NCBI GenBank assembly: GCA_040290295.1
Contig: PSMW01000001.1
Location: forward strand, 62,001-126,000
Source of the DNA: CAADGV01 sp040290295
GTDB lineage: Bacteria > Bacteroidota > Ignavibacteria > UBA10030 > UBA6906
Reading direction: 5' to 3'
Length of the DNA stretch: 64,000 nt
This document shows, piece after piece, positions 40,889 to 50,080 of this stretch. The number at the start of each line of letters is the position of its first letter. Within the stretch, counting starts at the first letter, position 1. The translations under genes and the position numbers were made by a program. A model generated the notes under the pieces. It ran no database searches. It was not told where the DNA came from and saw only the letters and a program-made list of their open reading frames with translations.

Positions 40889-43132
40889 ATGGAGCCAGCA
40901 TCCATGCGAAGACATACCGGTCCTCTTCCCCCTGAAGTCGTCCAGGAGATCGAACGCTTAGAGTCGCGCATCCGATATCTTGAGGAAATTAATCGGATGA
41001 ACCTCGATGCCCTTAACATCGTTGTTGCCATGGGCGACCGCTACACGACCTCGCGTTCGGATTGGGATGCCCACCACATTCTGACAGCGACACGAGACTT
41101 TGCGTCTCGTCTCGTCAACTTTGAGACGGTAGCGTACTATATGGTGGATGAGGAAACCGGCGAGTTCACGCTCAGAGAGTGCATTCCGGCAGAGCATGCA
41201 GATTCCGTTCGTGATGAGATTGAATACCAAACCCGTCAAGGGATGTTCGCGTGGGCATTGAACCAACACCGTGCGGTAACGGTGCAAAGTGTGGAGGAAG
41301 GAAGAAGTGTGGTACTACACGTCATTGCTACGCGCGAACGCGTCCATGGAATGTTTGTCGGTTTGCTTAAGGGGAACGGGGGACAGGTTGCCGACGGTTC
41401 GCTCAATCTGCTTTCTATTCTTCTCATCATCACCGCGAGCGCACTGGAGAACGTTGCACTCTACTCGCGCATCAACGAACAGAACCGCCAACTGGAAGAA
41501 ACGGTACAGGAACGGACACTCGAGCTGCAGAAAGCGCTGCGCGACCTTCAAGCAGCGAGTGAGGCGAAAAGCCAATTCCTTGCAAACATGAGTCATGAGA
41601 TCCGCACGCCGATGAATGGCGTGTTGGGATTGACGGAACTGCTTCTGGATACCCATCTCGACTCTGTCCAGCGCGACTATGTCGAGACCATCCATTCCAG
41701 CAGTGAAGCGTTGCTCACGATCATCAACGACATCCTGGACTTCTCCAAAATCGAAGCGAGGAAATTAACATTGGAACATGTACCGCTCGATGTGCACAAG
41801 CTGCTCATCGACTGCGTCGGTCTCTTCAAGAAACGAGCAAACGCAAAACGCGTGTCGATCGAAACCATTGTGCAACCGGATGTTCCTCTCTGGGTCATTG
41901 GCGACCCGACCCGTCTTCGGCAAATCATCACCAACGTTGTCAGCAATGCAGTGAAGTTTACCGACGAGGGAACAATCACCGTCCGCGTCGCATGCGTTGT
42001 TCTGACTGATCGGGAGACCACGCTGAAGTTCTCCGTGACCGACACCGGGATCGGTATTCCCGAAGAGGTGCAGCGAGAACTCTTCCAGCCCTTCACTCAA
42101 GCTGATGGAAGCACAACGCGGAAGTACGGTGGAACAGGACTGGGACTTGCGATCTGCAAGCAGTTGGTGGAATTGATGAGAGGAACCATTGGGGTAGACA
42201 GTGTGCCGCGGAAGGGCAGCACGTTCTGGTTTACCGCAGTATTTGAACGAGGAACGGGATATGAGGCAGCATCAAACGGACGAACCTCTCGAACAACGCG
42301 CGAGGACAAACTCCCGGAGGGGATTCGCATTTTGCTGGTGGAGGATAATGCGGTCAATCAAAAGGTTGCGACGAAGATGTTGCAGAAGTTTGGGTGTGTT
42401 CCCGACGTCGCCAGCAACGGAAGAGAAGCGCTCGAAGCGGTTCAGCGTACCCGCTACGATGTTGTGCTGATGGATTGCATGATGCCGGAAATGGATGGCT
42501 TCGCCGCAACGCAAGCGATCCGTGCTGATGAAAATGGTGAACGCCGCGTGCCCATCATCGCGATGACGGCAAGCGTACTGCAGAGCGAGCGCGAGCGGTG
42601 TTTTCAGAGCGGCATGGATGCATACATCACCAAGCCGATCCGAGCGGATGTGTTGTTCGATACCATCATGCAGTGGATTCCCAAGCCGACGCACAAGTCC
42701 GTCCCAACGGCGAATATCGAGCAGGTGCCGGAGATACGCAGCGTGCCGACGGACTCGCTCGATGGTGTACTCGATTCGAAACGTTTGCAGGAGTTGGATG
42801 AGTTGGGCGATCCATCGTTGGTGGTGGAGTTATTTCAAATGTTTCAGCAGGACGTGCCGCAGCAGCTTGGGGCACTACGCGATGCGATTGCCTCCCAAGA
42901 TGCACCCGCCGTGCAGTTGATTGCCCATACCATCAAAGGGGGGAGTCGCAATATCGGCGCGCAGCAACTGGCAGCATATTGTCAGACGCTCGAAACCTCG
43001 GCAAAAGCAGGCAATCTTGCAACAGCCTACGAACTCTTGCAGAGCATTGAGAATGAGATATCGAGAGTGCAACAAGTAATCGAGCAATACCCACATCAGG
43101 CAGCAAAGGATCATGAAAATTCTCACGGCTGA
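40889..43132 (+). CDS. hybrid histidine kinase: GAF, HisKA, HATPase, receiver, HPt
   Basis: 747 residues, no membrane helix. A short coiled coil (15-45) leads to a GAF-like sensory domain (about 45-195), then a coiled coil, HisKA with H236 in MSHEIRTPMNG, HATPase_c (DTGIGIP, GGTGLGLAICKQ), a receiver (478-595; D529 in LMDCMMPEMDG) and an HPt domain with H680 in AHTIKGGSRN. The whole His-Asp-His relay is in one chain, so the next receiver (43113) or another regulator would take the phosphate. Its end overlaps the next gene by 20 nt. Confidence 0.94.
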   Translation: MEPASMRRHTGPLPPEVVQEIERLESRIRYLEEINRMNLDALNIVVAMGDRYTTSRSDWDAHHILTATRDFASRLVNFETVAYYMVDEETGEFTLRECIPAEHADSVRDEIEYQTRQGMFAWALNQHRAVTVQSVEEGRSVVLHVIATRERVHGMFVGLLKGNGGQVADGSLNLLSILLIITASALENVALYSRINEQNRQLEETVQERTLELQKALRDLQAASEAKSQFLANMSHEIRTPMNGVLGLTELLLDTHLDSVQRDYVETIHSSSEALLTIINDILDFSKIEARKLTLEHVPLDVHKLLIDCVGLFKKRANAKRVSIETIVQPDVPLWVIGDPTRLRQIITNVVSNAVKFTDEGTITVRVACVVLTDRETTLKFSVTDTGIGIPEEVQRELFQPFTQADGSTTRKYGGTGLGLAICKQLVELMRGTIGVDSVPRKGSTFWFTAVFERGTGYEAASNGRTSRTTREDKLPEGIRILLVEDNAVNQKVATKMLQKFGCVPDVASNGREALEAVQRTRYDVVLMDCMMPEMDGFAATQAIRADENGERRVPIIAMTASVLQSERERCFQSGMDAYITKPIRADVLFDTIMQWIPKPTHKSVPTANIEQVPEIRSVPTDSLDGVLDSKRLQELDELGDPSLVVELFQMFQQDVPQQLGALRDAIASQDAPAVQLIAHTIKGGSRNIGAQQLAAYCQTLETSAKAGNLATAYELLQSIENEISRVQQVIEQYPHQAAKDHENSHG

Positions 43133-43688
43133 CGACGACACCATCTCACGGCGTGTTTTGACCGCAGCGCTCAAATCCTTCGGTCACGAGGTCGTGGAAA
43201 CCCGCGACGGGGCTGACGCTTGGGCAGAGTATCGAGTCAATCACTATCCGCTGGTCATCTCCGACTGGATGATGCCCAACGTGGACGGTGTTGAATTGTG
43301 TCGGCGGATTCGCACCGACCAGAGACCGAAGTACACGTACGTCATCCTGCTGACCTCACTGGAGGGAAAAGAAAAGTATCTGGAGGGCATGGAAGCAGGG
43401 GCGGACGACTTCATCAGCAAGCCCTTCGATAGAGACACCCTTCTTGCCCGTATCCGCGTTGCCGAACGGATTCTCGCCTTGCAGGCGGAAGTGAAGCAGT
43501 TGGAAGGCTTGCTTCCTATCTGCGCCTACTGCAAGAAAATCAAAGACGACGCAAACCAGTGGCAGCACATGGAAACCTACATCTCTCACCGCACCGAAGC
43601 GAACTTCTCTCACGGTATTTGCCCTGACTGCTACCAGAAGCACATGGTGCCGCAGTTGCAACAACTCCGCAAAGCGCATAGCGGTTGA
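43113..43688 (+). CDS. response regulator with C-terminal four-cysteine tail
   Basis: 191 residues. Receiver (1-120; D7/D8, phospho-acceptor D51 in VISDWMMPNVDG, K103 in SKPFD). A coiled coil follows, then a short tail with CAYCKKIKDD (C137, C140), the ETYISHRTEANFSHG segment and CPDC (C170, C173). This tail recurs at the C-terminus of many regulators and kinases. Two CxxC pairs suggest a metal-bound output, but no function is established that I know of. It overlaps the hybrid kinase and is its likely phosphate acceptor. Confidence 0.88.
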   Translation: MKILTADDDTISRRVLTAALKSFGHEVVETRDGADAWAEYRVNHYPLVISDWMMPNVDGVELCRRIRTDQRPKYTYVILLTSLEGKEKYLEGMEAGADDFISKPFDRDTLLARIRVAERILALQAEVKQLEGLLPICAYCKKIKDDANQWQHMETYISHRTEANFSHGICPDCYQKHMVPQLQQLRKAHSG

Positions 43689-43781
43689 ACAATCCGCCAA
43701 GTGTCGGATACTAGCCAACACCATCCGCGGTTCACAGCATTCGCTCATACGATTTTTCGCACAGACATGATGGAATCCGCT

Positions 43782-43797
43782 TGGCACTTGTATTGCA
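43782..43797 (+). promoter_or_regulatory. sigma-54 promoter of the flagellar basal-body operon
   Basis: TGGCAC at 43782-43787, 5 bp, TTGCA at 43793-43797. The GG and GC dinucleotides are 10 bp apart. It is a full match to the sigma-54 consensus core and lies about 50 nt before flgB, so transcription would start near 43808. Confidence 0.88.
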
Positions 43798-43847
43798 GAT
43801 TTCAGTGCAGGCAGACAGAGGTGTGAACGCACAAGAAGGTGACGACG

Positions 43848-44276
43848 ATGGGATTGTTCGATGCAACCAAGATTCCGCTGCTGAGCAAGGCGTTGGATGC
43901 GTACGCGTTGCGGCAAAAGGTGAGCGCTTCCAACATTGCCAACATCACGACGGCGGGATACAAGAGTCAGCGAGTATCGTTCGAGGAGCAGCTTGCGGAC
44001 GCGCAGGCAGGCATGCATGTGCGAGGCGCGCAGACGAACGCGAAGCACCTTCCGGTCGGCTCGCCGCATGGTATCGAACAGATTCGCCCCGAAGTGCACA
44101 ACGTCGCGGACGATCCTCCGCCCGGTTACAACGAGATGGCAAGCGGCTTCAACGATGTGGATATCGATGTCGAGATGGCGGAGATGGTAAAGAACCAGAT
44201 TCGGTACAAATTCAGCGCTCGGATGTTGGGGGATACGATCAAGGGGATTCAAAAAGCGATACGGGGCACGCTATGA
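43848..44276 (+). CDS. flgB: flagellar basal-body rod protein FlgB
   Basis: 142 residues from the ATG at 43848, with AAGAAGG eight bases before it; a GTG at 43839 lies inside that site. It has KALDAYALRQKVSASNIANITTAGYKS in pieces typical of rod proteins (SNIANITTAGYK) and the C-terminal helix DVEMAEMVKNQIRY. FlgB forms the cell-proximal rod in the periplasm. First gene of the long flagellar operon; its stop overlaps flgC as ATGA. Confidence 0.94.
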   Translation: MGLFDATKIPLLSKALDAYALRQKVSASNIANITTAGYKSQRVSFEEQLADAQAGMHVRGAQTNAKHLPVGSPHGIEQIRPEVHNVADDPPPGYNEMASGFNDVDIDVEMAEMVKNQIRYKFSARMLGDTIKGIQKAIRGTL

Positions 44277-44776
44277 AAATCGAAAAGCTTTTTGCCGGTC
44301 TTAGCATCAGCGCGATGGGACTGAGTGCGCAACGGAAACGGATGAACGCCATCGCCAACAACATTGCGAACGCGGAAACCACGCGCACGGAAGCCGGAAC
44401 ACCGTACCGCCGGAAAGTTGTCTCGATGCAATCGGTAGGCGCAGAGACGTTCGAGACCGCCGTTGCGCAGCAAGCTACAGCCGTGCGACTCAAAGCTACC
44501 CAGCAAGGTCATTTTTCTGGAAGCGATGTGGCATTCCGCGAGGTGGCATCGCTGCCCGGTAGTGTCGAAGCGCAGGAAGGAGAGGATATGTCGGATTTCA
44601 GACTCATGCACGATCCGACGCATCCCGATGCGGATGAGCAGGGGTATGTGAAAATGCCGAACGTGAACATCGTAACGGAAATGGTCGATATGATGTCCGC
44701 CTCGCGGGCATACGAAGCGAACATCACGGTGTTGAACGCGCAGAAAGCGATGGCAAAAGATACGTTGGAGATCTGA
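44273..44776 (+). CDS. flgC: flagellar basal-body rod protein FlgC
   Basis: 167 residues. The N-terminal rod signature is AIANNIANAETTRTEAGTPYRRK, given here in part as NNIANAETTRT, with the C-terminal MPNVNIVTEMVDMMSASRAYEANI region, also a rod family signature. The start overlaps the flgB stop. It forms part of the proximal rod. Confidence 0.95.
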   Translation: MKIEKLFAGLSISAMGLSAQRKRMNAIANNIANAETTRTEAGTPYRRKVVSMQSVGAETFETAVAQQATAVRLKATQQGHFSGSDVAFREVASLPGSVEAQEGEDMSDFRLMHDPTHPDADEQGYVKMPNVNIVTEMVDMMSASRAYEANITVLNAQKAMAKDTLEI

Positions 44777-44778
44777 AC

Positions 44779-45063
44779 ATGAACGTGAACCGAATTTCTC
44801 TTCCACCCTCCCCTCTCCAAACGCCGGCACACACGGCGCCTTCTGCGGAGAAAACTTTTCACGATCAGCTTGCCCAGCATGCTACGCCGGTGCAAAAGGC
44901 AGCGTCGCCGCAACCCGATGCGATCCTGACGGATGCGGAGAAGGAATTCTTCGAGAATCTCTACCCGGCGTCGGTGGAGGCGATTCGCTCGTACAGCCCG
45001 TACCATCGGGATGCCGCCACGACATCGGCAAGGGTCGGAACACTTGTGGATAGGAAAGGATGA
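44779..45063 (+). CDS. unknown small protein of the flagellar operon between flgC and fliE
   Basis: 94 residues. The first 45 are proline-, alanine- and glutamine-rich and probably disordered. The second half has a compact pattern: LTDAEKEFFENLYPASVEAI, then YSP, ending GTLVDRKG. It starts 2 nt after flgC and ends 6 nt before fliE, so it is cotranscribed with rod genes. I do not recognise the family. A rod- or export-gate-associated role is inferred only from place. Confidence 0.6.
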   Translation: MNVNRISLPPSPLQTPAHTAPSAEKTFHDQLAQHATPVQKAASPQPDAILTDAEKEFFENLYPASVEAIRSYSPYHRDAATTSARVGTLVDRKG

Positions 45064-45069
45064 GAGACG

Positions 45070-45366
45070 ATGCAAGAACTTCAATTGCTCCCCGAACTCG
45101 GCGGTGCGGGTCGCCGCAACGTCGAGAAATTGTTGAAGGAAACGAATATATCGTTCAGCGAAACATTGAATCAAGCCGTTCGCGATGTCAATGCGCTGCA
45201 AGGTGAAGCAGGCAAAGCCATCGAGCGGATGGTGAGCGGTGAGGCGACTGACCTGCACGAAGTCATGATCGCTGTGGAGAAAGCGAAGACGAGTTTCGAG
45301 CTGTTGATGGAGATACGCAACAAAGCGATCGATGCCTACAAAGAAATCATGAGAATGCAGGTGTAG
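45070..45366 (+). CDS. fliE: flagellar hook-basal body protein FliE
   Basis: 98 residues. The C-terminal half has the FliE pattern ATDLHEVMIAVEKAKTSFELL and ends RNKAIDAYKEIMRMQV. FliE joins the MS ring and export gate to the rod. Normal length and place before fliF. Confidence 0.93.
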   Translation: MQELQLLPELGGAGRRNVEKLLKETNISFSETLNQAVRDVNALQGEAGKAIERMVSGEATDLHEVMIAVEKAKTSFELLMEIRNKAIDAYKEIMRMQV

Positions 45367-45367
45367 C

Positions 45368-46954
45368 ATGACAGAATTCCAGTCGCAGGTGCGAACGCAG
45401 TTCACCGATCTGCTGCGCCGGCTCTCGTTCGCGCAGCGCATCGCGCTCGGTGCGGTCACCATCGGCGCGGTTGCTGCGATCATCCTGTTGGTGACGTACG
45501 CGAACCGCCCGACCTTCGGCATCCTCTACAGCAATCTTGCACCACAAGATGCTGCCAAGATCGTCGAGAAGCTTCAGGAAAAGAAGATTCCGTACCAACT
45601 GGAAGACGCCGGCAAGACGGTCTTGATCCCAAAGGAGAAGATCTACGACCTGCGGCTTGCGTTTGCAGGAGAGGGGTTGCCGCAATCCAGTATCATCGGG
45701 TACGAAATTTTCGACCGAACGAATCTGGGGGTATCGGATTTCGTGCAGAGGGTGAACTACCGGCGTGCGATGGAGGGTGAGTTGGCGAGAACCATTCTTG
45801 GGTTGGAAGAGGTGGAGGCTGCTCGCGTCCACATTGTGGTGCCGGAGAAATCGCTGTTCAAAGAAGACGCGAAACCCACAACAGCGTCGGTTGTCTTGAA
45901 GCTCAAATCGGGGAAGCCCCTGCGGCACGAATCGATTCAAGGGATCATCCACCTGGTAGCAAGCAGTGTGGAAGGGCTGGAGCCGGTGAACGTCACCATT
46001 ATCGATTCGCGCGGCGCGCTGCTCTCGGACACGGAAAAAGCGAACACGCTTGCTGCGAGGACCGGCACGCAGTACCAATTGCAACAGAAAGTTGAATCCT
46101 ATCTTGCCCAAAAAGCCCAGATGATGTTGGAAGGCATTGTCGGTGCAGGCAACGCTCGCGTGCAGGTTACCGCCGAACTCGATTTCCGTCAGGTCGAACG
46201 CACGCTCGAACAATACGATCCCGACAAAACCGTTGTCCGAAGCGAGCAGATCACGGAAGAAAAGAACGTGCTGAAAGATTCCAGCCAGCCATCCACCCGT
46301 AACAACACCGTGACGAACTATGAAATCAACAAGACGCTCGAGCACATTGTCGAGAATGTCGGCGGGATCAAACGCCTGTCCATTGCTGCAGTGGTCAACG
46401 GTGTTCCGGTGCCCCAAGAACGTGACGGCAAGACGGTGATCGAGTACCAGCCGCGTAAACCGGAGGAGATGGTGCAATTGGAGGAGATCGTGAAGCGAGC
46501 AGTTGGATACGATTCGACGCGCAATGACGACGTTTCGGTTGTGAACTTGCCTTTCGGTGTGGGGGTCGAAGCGGATGACTTCTTCTACAAAGACAAGCCC
46601 GGAACGAGCTGGCAGGAAGTGTTCGAAGATCAAGTGTACGGTAAACTCTTCCTTCTTGTCGCCATGGTCGGCGCCGTGGTGATCCTGTGGTTCTTGCTGA
46701 GCAAGCTACGGGCACCAAAAGTGGTAGAGGAGAAATGGGGAAAGGAGATCACAGCCGTCGCAGGTATGCTGACGACCGCATCGGAGGGTACTCTCGGCGC
46801 ACCACCTGATCGACGAGAACTGCCGGCGCCGGAAGAAATGATCTCGGAGGAAGCGCGCAGCCGGGAAGAACGTATCAAGGCGGTTACACGGTACATCGAG
46901 CAACGTCCGAAGGATGCAGGACGCCTGCTCAAGGTATGGTTGGCTGATACCTAG
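45368..46954 (+). CDS. fliF: flagellar MS-ring protein FliF
   Basis: 528 residues. A first membrane helix at about 25-45, the YscJ/FliF periplasmic domain (NRPTFGILYSNLAPQDAAKI, in part), the FliF_C domain with VTAELDFRQVERT and YEINKTLEHIV, a second membrane helix near 425-445, and a cytoplasmic C-terminal tail that ends with the FliG-binding segment RLLKVWLAD. It forms the ring that houses the export apparatus. It starts 1 nt after the fliE stop. Confidence 0.95.
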   Translation: MTEFQSQVRTQFTDLLRRLSFAQRIALGAVTIGAVAAIILLVTYANRPTFGILYSNLAPQDAAKIVEKLQEKKIPYQLEDAGKTVLIPKEKIYDLRLAFAGEGLPQSSIIGYEIFDRTNLGVSDFVQRVNYRRAMEGELARTILGLEEVEAARVHIVVPEKSLFKEDAKPTTASVVLKLKSGKPLRHESIQGIIHLVASSVEGLEPVNVTIIDSRGALLSDTEKANTLAARTGTQYQLQQKVESYLAQKAQMMLEGIVGAGNARVQVTAELDFRQVERTLEQYDPDKTVVRSEQITEEKNVLKDSSQPSTRNNTVTNYEINKTLEHIVENVGGIKRLSIAAVVNGVPVPQERDGKTVIEYQPRKPEEMVQLEEIVKRAVGYDSTRNDDVSVVNLPFGVGVEADDFFYKDKPGTSWQEVFEDQVYGKLFLLVAMVGAVVILWFLLSKLRAPKVVEEKWGKEITAVAGMLTTASEGTLGAPPDRRELPAPEEMISEEARSREERIKAVTRYIEQRPKDAGRLLKVWLADT

Positions 46955-46998
46955 CATCTCGCACAGTGCATGTCCCATAGCGCGTAGTCTAACGACAA

Positions 46999-48024
46999 AT
47001 GGTAGCGACAGCATCGACATCATCCAATCTGAGCAACAAGCAAAAGGCAGCGCTCCTGATGTTAGCGTTGGACCTCCCGACCTCGACGGCGCTCATGCGG
47101 AGCCTCTCGCAGCAGGAGATTGAGGACCTCACCGTCGAGATTACAAAACTCAAAGGAGTACCTGCAGCCGTGATCGACCGCGTGATCGATGAGTTTCAGC
47201 AGTTGATCACTGCTCAGGAGTTCCTGATCGAAGGTGGAACCGAACAGGCACAAGCCCTTCTGGAGAAATCGCTGGGACCTGAACGTGCGGCTGTCATTCT
47301 CGAGCGTGTCCGCGGTGTCACGAATGTCCGCGGTTTCAATAATCTTAAGAAAGTGGACGCGTATCAAATCGCCACCTTCGTGCAAAAGGAGCACCCGCAA
47401 ACAATCGCGTTGATTCTCTCGAACCTTCGAACGGAGCAAGTGGCGGAAGTGCTCTCGGAATTTCCTCAGGCACTTCGCAACGATGTCGTGTACCGCATGG
47501 CGACGTTGGGAAAGGTGTCCCCTACGTTGCTCTCCGAAATGGAAGAAGCGCTTGAGGCGGTTGCTGAAACAGAGATGGCGCTCGGCGTCAGCGAAACCGG
47601 AGGACCCAAATCGGTTGCAACCATTCTCAATCGCGTTGGCGGCGACACGGCAAAAGAAATTATGGAGCACCTCGAAAAGAGGGAACCGCAGCTTGCGCAA
47701 GAGATCAAGAATCTGATGTTCATGTTCGAGGACATCGTGTACGTGGACGATCGCGGTATCCAGCGCATCTTGCGTGAAGTTGATAAGAAAGACCTTGCGT
47801 TGGCGTTGAAGGTGGTGGACGAGAAGCTGAAAACCAAGATTCTTTCCAACATGTCCGAGCGTGCACGCGAGTTGTTGCAAGAAGAGTTGGAGTATATGGG
47901 ACCGGTGCGTTTGAAAGAAGTCGAGGCGGCACAGGCGCGCATCGTCGCGATCGTCAAGCAACTGGAAGAAGCGGGAGAAATCATCATTGCAGGAAGGGGA
48001 GGATCGGAAGAACTTGTCGTCTAA
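46999..48024 (+). CDS. fliG: flagellar motor switch protein FliG
   Basis: 341 residues. It has the three FliG domains: N-terminal LSNKQKAALLMLAL, the middle EHPQTIALILSNL (the EHPQ motif that binds FliM), and C-terminal charged torque helix region with DDRGIQRILREVDKKDLALALK. It turns motor force into rotor rotation. Length and order are normal. Confidence 0.96.
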   Translation: MVATASTSSNLSNKQKAALLMLALDLPTSTALMRSLSQQEIEDLTVEITKLKGVPAAVIDRVIDEFQQLITAQEFLIEGGTEQAQALLEKSLGPERAAVILERVRGVTNVRGFNNLKKVDAYQIATFVQKEHPQTIALILSNLRTEQVAEVLSEFPQALRNDVVYRMATLGKVSPTLLSEMEEALEAVAETEMALGVSETGGPKSVATILNRVGGDTAKEIMEHLEKREPQLAQEIKNLMFMFEDIVYVDDRGIQRILREVDKKDLALALKVVDEKLKTKILSNMSERARELLQEELEYMGPVRLKEVEAAQARIVAIVKQLEEAGEIIIAGRGGSEELVV

Positions 48025-48733
48025 GGCGATCAAAGTGCACACGCCTGGCGGGGGCGTGCACGTGTTCGGTTCGGGCAGAGGGCACCGCACAGCGATGCCG
48101 TTGCCCGAGTTCGATGCAGCAGGAGTCGAAGAAGAAGGCAGTGCTGCGGAGGAGGCTGCGAACAAACGACAACTCGATGAGCGTACTCCGGCACGCGCGA
48201 CGGATGAGATTGAAGAACGATTGCGCGAGGAGTTCAAGGCGGGCTTCGACGAAGGAAGGCGGCATGCAGAAGGAACATTGGCGGAGGAATTTCACCGAAA
48301 GGAAGCGGAGCTTTCTGAGCGCGTCGAAACACTGTTGGGCAATATCATAAGGCAATATCACCAGTTTCAGTCGGCGGCAGAACGCAACGCCGTGCAATTG
48401 GCGGTCGCGATTGCGGAACGTATCGTGAAGAAAGCGGTCACCATCGACGACGAGTTCGTCCTGCGGCAGATTCATGAAGCCATGAAGCGGGTTGTTGGTG
48501 TTGACCGTATCCGGATTCGTCTCAATCCGGCCGATGAGGAGTTTGTGCGAGCACATCGTCCAGCGCTCTTGACCAGCGCCGACGCGGTGCGTGAACTGAC
48601 GTTGGAATCGGACGAAACGATTCCTCGCGGCAGTTGTATGCTCGAAAGTGATGCCGGCAACGTCGATGCAAGCATCGCCACACAACTCGAACGCGTGGAG
48701 GCTGCGTTGTTCAGCGATCAGGAGGCGAGATGA
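48014..48733 (+). CDS. fliH: flagellar export ATPase regulator FliH
   Basis: 239 residues from a TTG at 48014 with GGGAGG upstream; another TTG at 47987 is possible but gives a longer overlap with fliG. The middle has the helical EEFKAGFDEGRRHAEG region with small-residue repeats, and the C-terminal domain has AVAIAERIVKKAV and IRIRLNPADEEFV. FliH binds FliI and holds it in the cytoplasm until docking. Confidence 0.88.
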   Translation: MSSKAIKVHTPGGGVHVFGSGRGHRTAMPLPEFDAAGVEEEGSAAEEAANKRQLDERTPARATDEIEERLREEFKAGFDEGRRHAEGTLAEEFHRKEAELSERVETLLGNIIRQYHQFQSAAERNAVQLAVAIAERIVKKAVTIDDEFVLRQIHEAMKRVVGVDRIRIRLNPADEEFVRAHRPALLTSADAVRELTLESDETIPRGSCMLESDAGNVDASIATQLERVEAALFSDQEAR

Positions 48734-50076
48734 CGAGAACCGACGCCATGCCTGTTGTTCAAACGGACGATTTCTTTCAACCGTATTACGCGCGCTTGCA
48801 TCATGCGGATATGCTGAAGGTGAACGGCAGGGTGTCGCAGGTGATCGGGCTGGTCATCGAGTCCATTGGTCCAAATTGTTTTTTAGGGGAAGTGTGCAAA
48901 GTGAAAGCGCGCAGTGGGGAGGACTTGTGTACCGCGGAAGTGGTGGGCTTCCGCGGTAACAAGGTTCTGTCGATGGTGTTAGGCGATGCGGGGCGCGTCA
49001 GCCCGGGAAGCGAAATCGTTGCGACGGGTCAAGCTCTATCGGTGCGCGTTGGGGACAAGCTGTTGGGACGTGTGCTGGATGGCCTTGGCCATCCCATCGA
49101 CGGCAAGGGACCCGTCGAGGCTATGGAGCGCCGATCGATCTACGCCCCGCCGCCGAATCCGCTCGAGCGGAAGCGCATCACCAAGCCAATCGCTACCGGC
49201 ATTCGTTCCATCGACACGCTCAAGACCTGCGGTGTTGGTCAGCGCGTTGGCATTTTTGCCGGAAGCGGGGTCGGGAAAAGCGTGACGCTCGGAATGATCG
49301 CTCGCTACGCCAGCTCGGACGTGAACGTCATCTGCCTGGTTGGTGAACGTGGACGTGAGGTGGGAGAATTCTTGGATAAGGAACTCGGGGAGGAAGGACT
49401 GCGTCGATCGGTGGTGGTCGTTGCAACGAGCGATCAGGCAGCGCTTATCCGCATCAAGGCGGCATTTCTTGCAACAACGATTGCCGAGTACTTTCGCGAC
49501 AAAGGGATGAATGTGATCTTGATGATGGACTCTCTCACACGTTTGGCGATGGCACAGCGCGAAGTGGGCCTCGCAATCGGCGAACCGCCGACGACCAAGG
49601 GCTACACACCTTCGGTCTTTGCCATGCTGCCGAAACTGTTGGAACGGGCAGGCAACAGCAGCAAGGGAAGCATCACGGGTTTGTACACCGTGCTGGTGGA
49701 GGGAGACGATATGAACGAGCCTGTCGCCGATACCGCTCGCTCGATCCTCGACGGACATATCGTTCTTTCGCGCAAGCTCGCCTCGGCAGGACACTATCCT
49801 GCTGTGGATGTGTTGGAAAGCGTCAGTCGTGTTATGCCCGCAGTAACAACACCCCAGCATCGGGCGGCTGCCGCGCGTTTGCTGGACTTGCTGGCAACGT
49901 ATCGCGAAGCCGAAGACCTGATCAATATCGGTGCGTACGTTCGTGGCAACAACCCGAAGATCGACGAAGCGGTCAAGATGCGGGAAATTATTCGTGCCTT
50001 CCTCCGCCAGCAAGCGGACGAGCACGAAGAGTTCGAAACCAGTGTGCAGGTGTTGATCGAAATGATGCGAGCATAA
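48730..50076 (+). CDS. fliI: flagellum-specific ATPase FliI
   Basis: 448 residues. Walker A GSGVGKS at 178-184, the LVGERGREVGEF motif, Walker B VILMMDSLTRLA, and the type III ATPase signature PPTTKGYTPSVFAMLPKL (in part). It powers unfolding and docking of export substrates. The start overlaps the fliH stop as ATGA. Confidence 0.96.
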   Translation: MTRTDAMPVVQTDDFFQPYYARLHHADMLKVNGRVSQVIGLVIESIGPNCFLGEVCKVKARSGEDLCTAEVVGFRGNKVLSMVLGDAGRVSPGSEIVATGQALSVRVGDKLLGRVLDGLGHPIDGKGPVEAMERRSIYAPPPNPLERKRITKPIATGIRSIDTLKTCGVGQRVGIFAGSGVGKSVTLGMIARYASSDVNVICLVGERGREVGEFLDKELGEEGLRRSVVVVATSDQAALIRIKAAFLATTIAEYFRDKGMNVILMMDSLTRLAMAQREVGLAIGEPPTTKGYTPSVFAMLPKLLERAGNSSKGSITGLYTVLVEGDDMNEPVADTARSILDGHIVLSRKLASAGHYPAVDVLESVSRVMPAVTTPQHRAAAARLLDLLATYREAEDLINIGAYVRGNNPKIDEAVKMREIIRAFLRQQADEHEEFETSVQVLIEMMRA

Positions 50077-50080
50077 GACC

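Noticed and set aside
45347..46633. Long minus-strand open frame opposite fliF
   Set aside because: Same antisense composition, no family motif, and fliF is certain on the plus strand.
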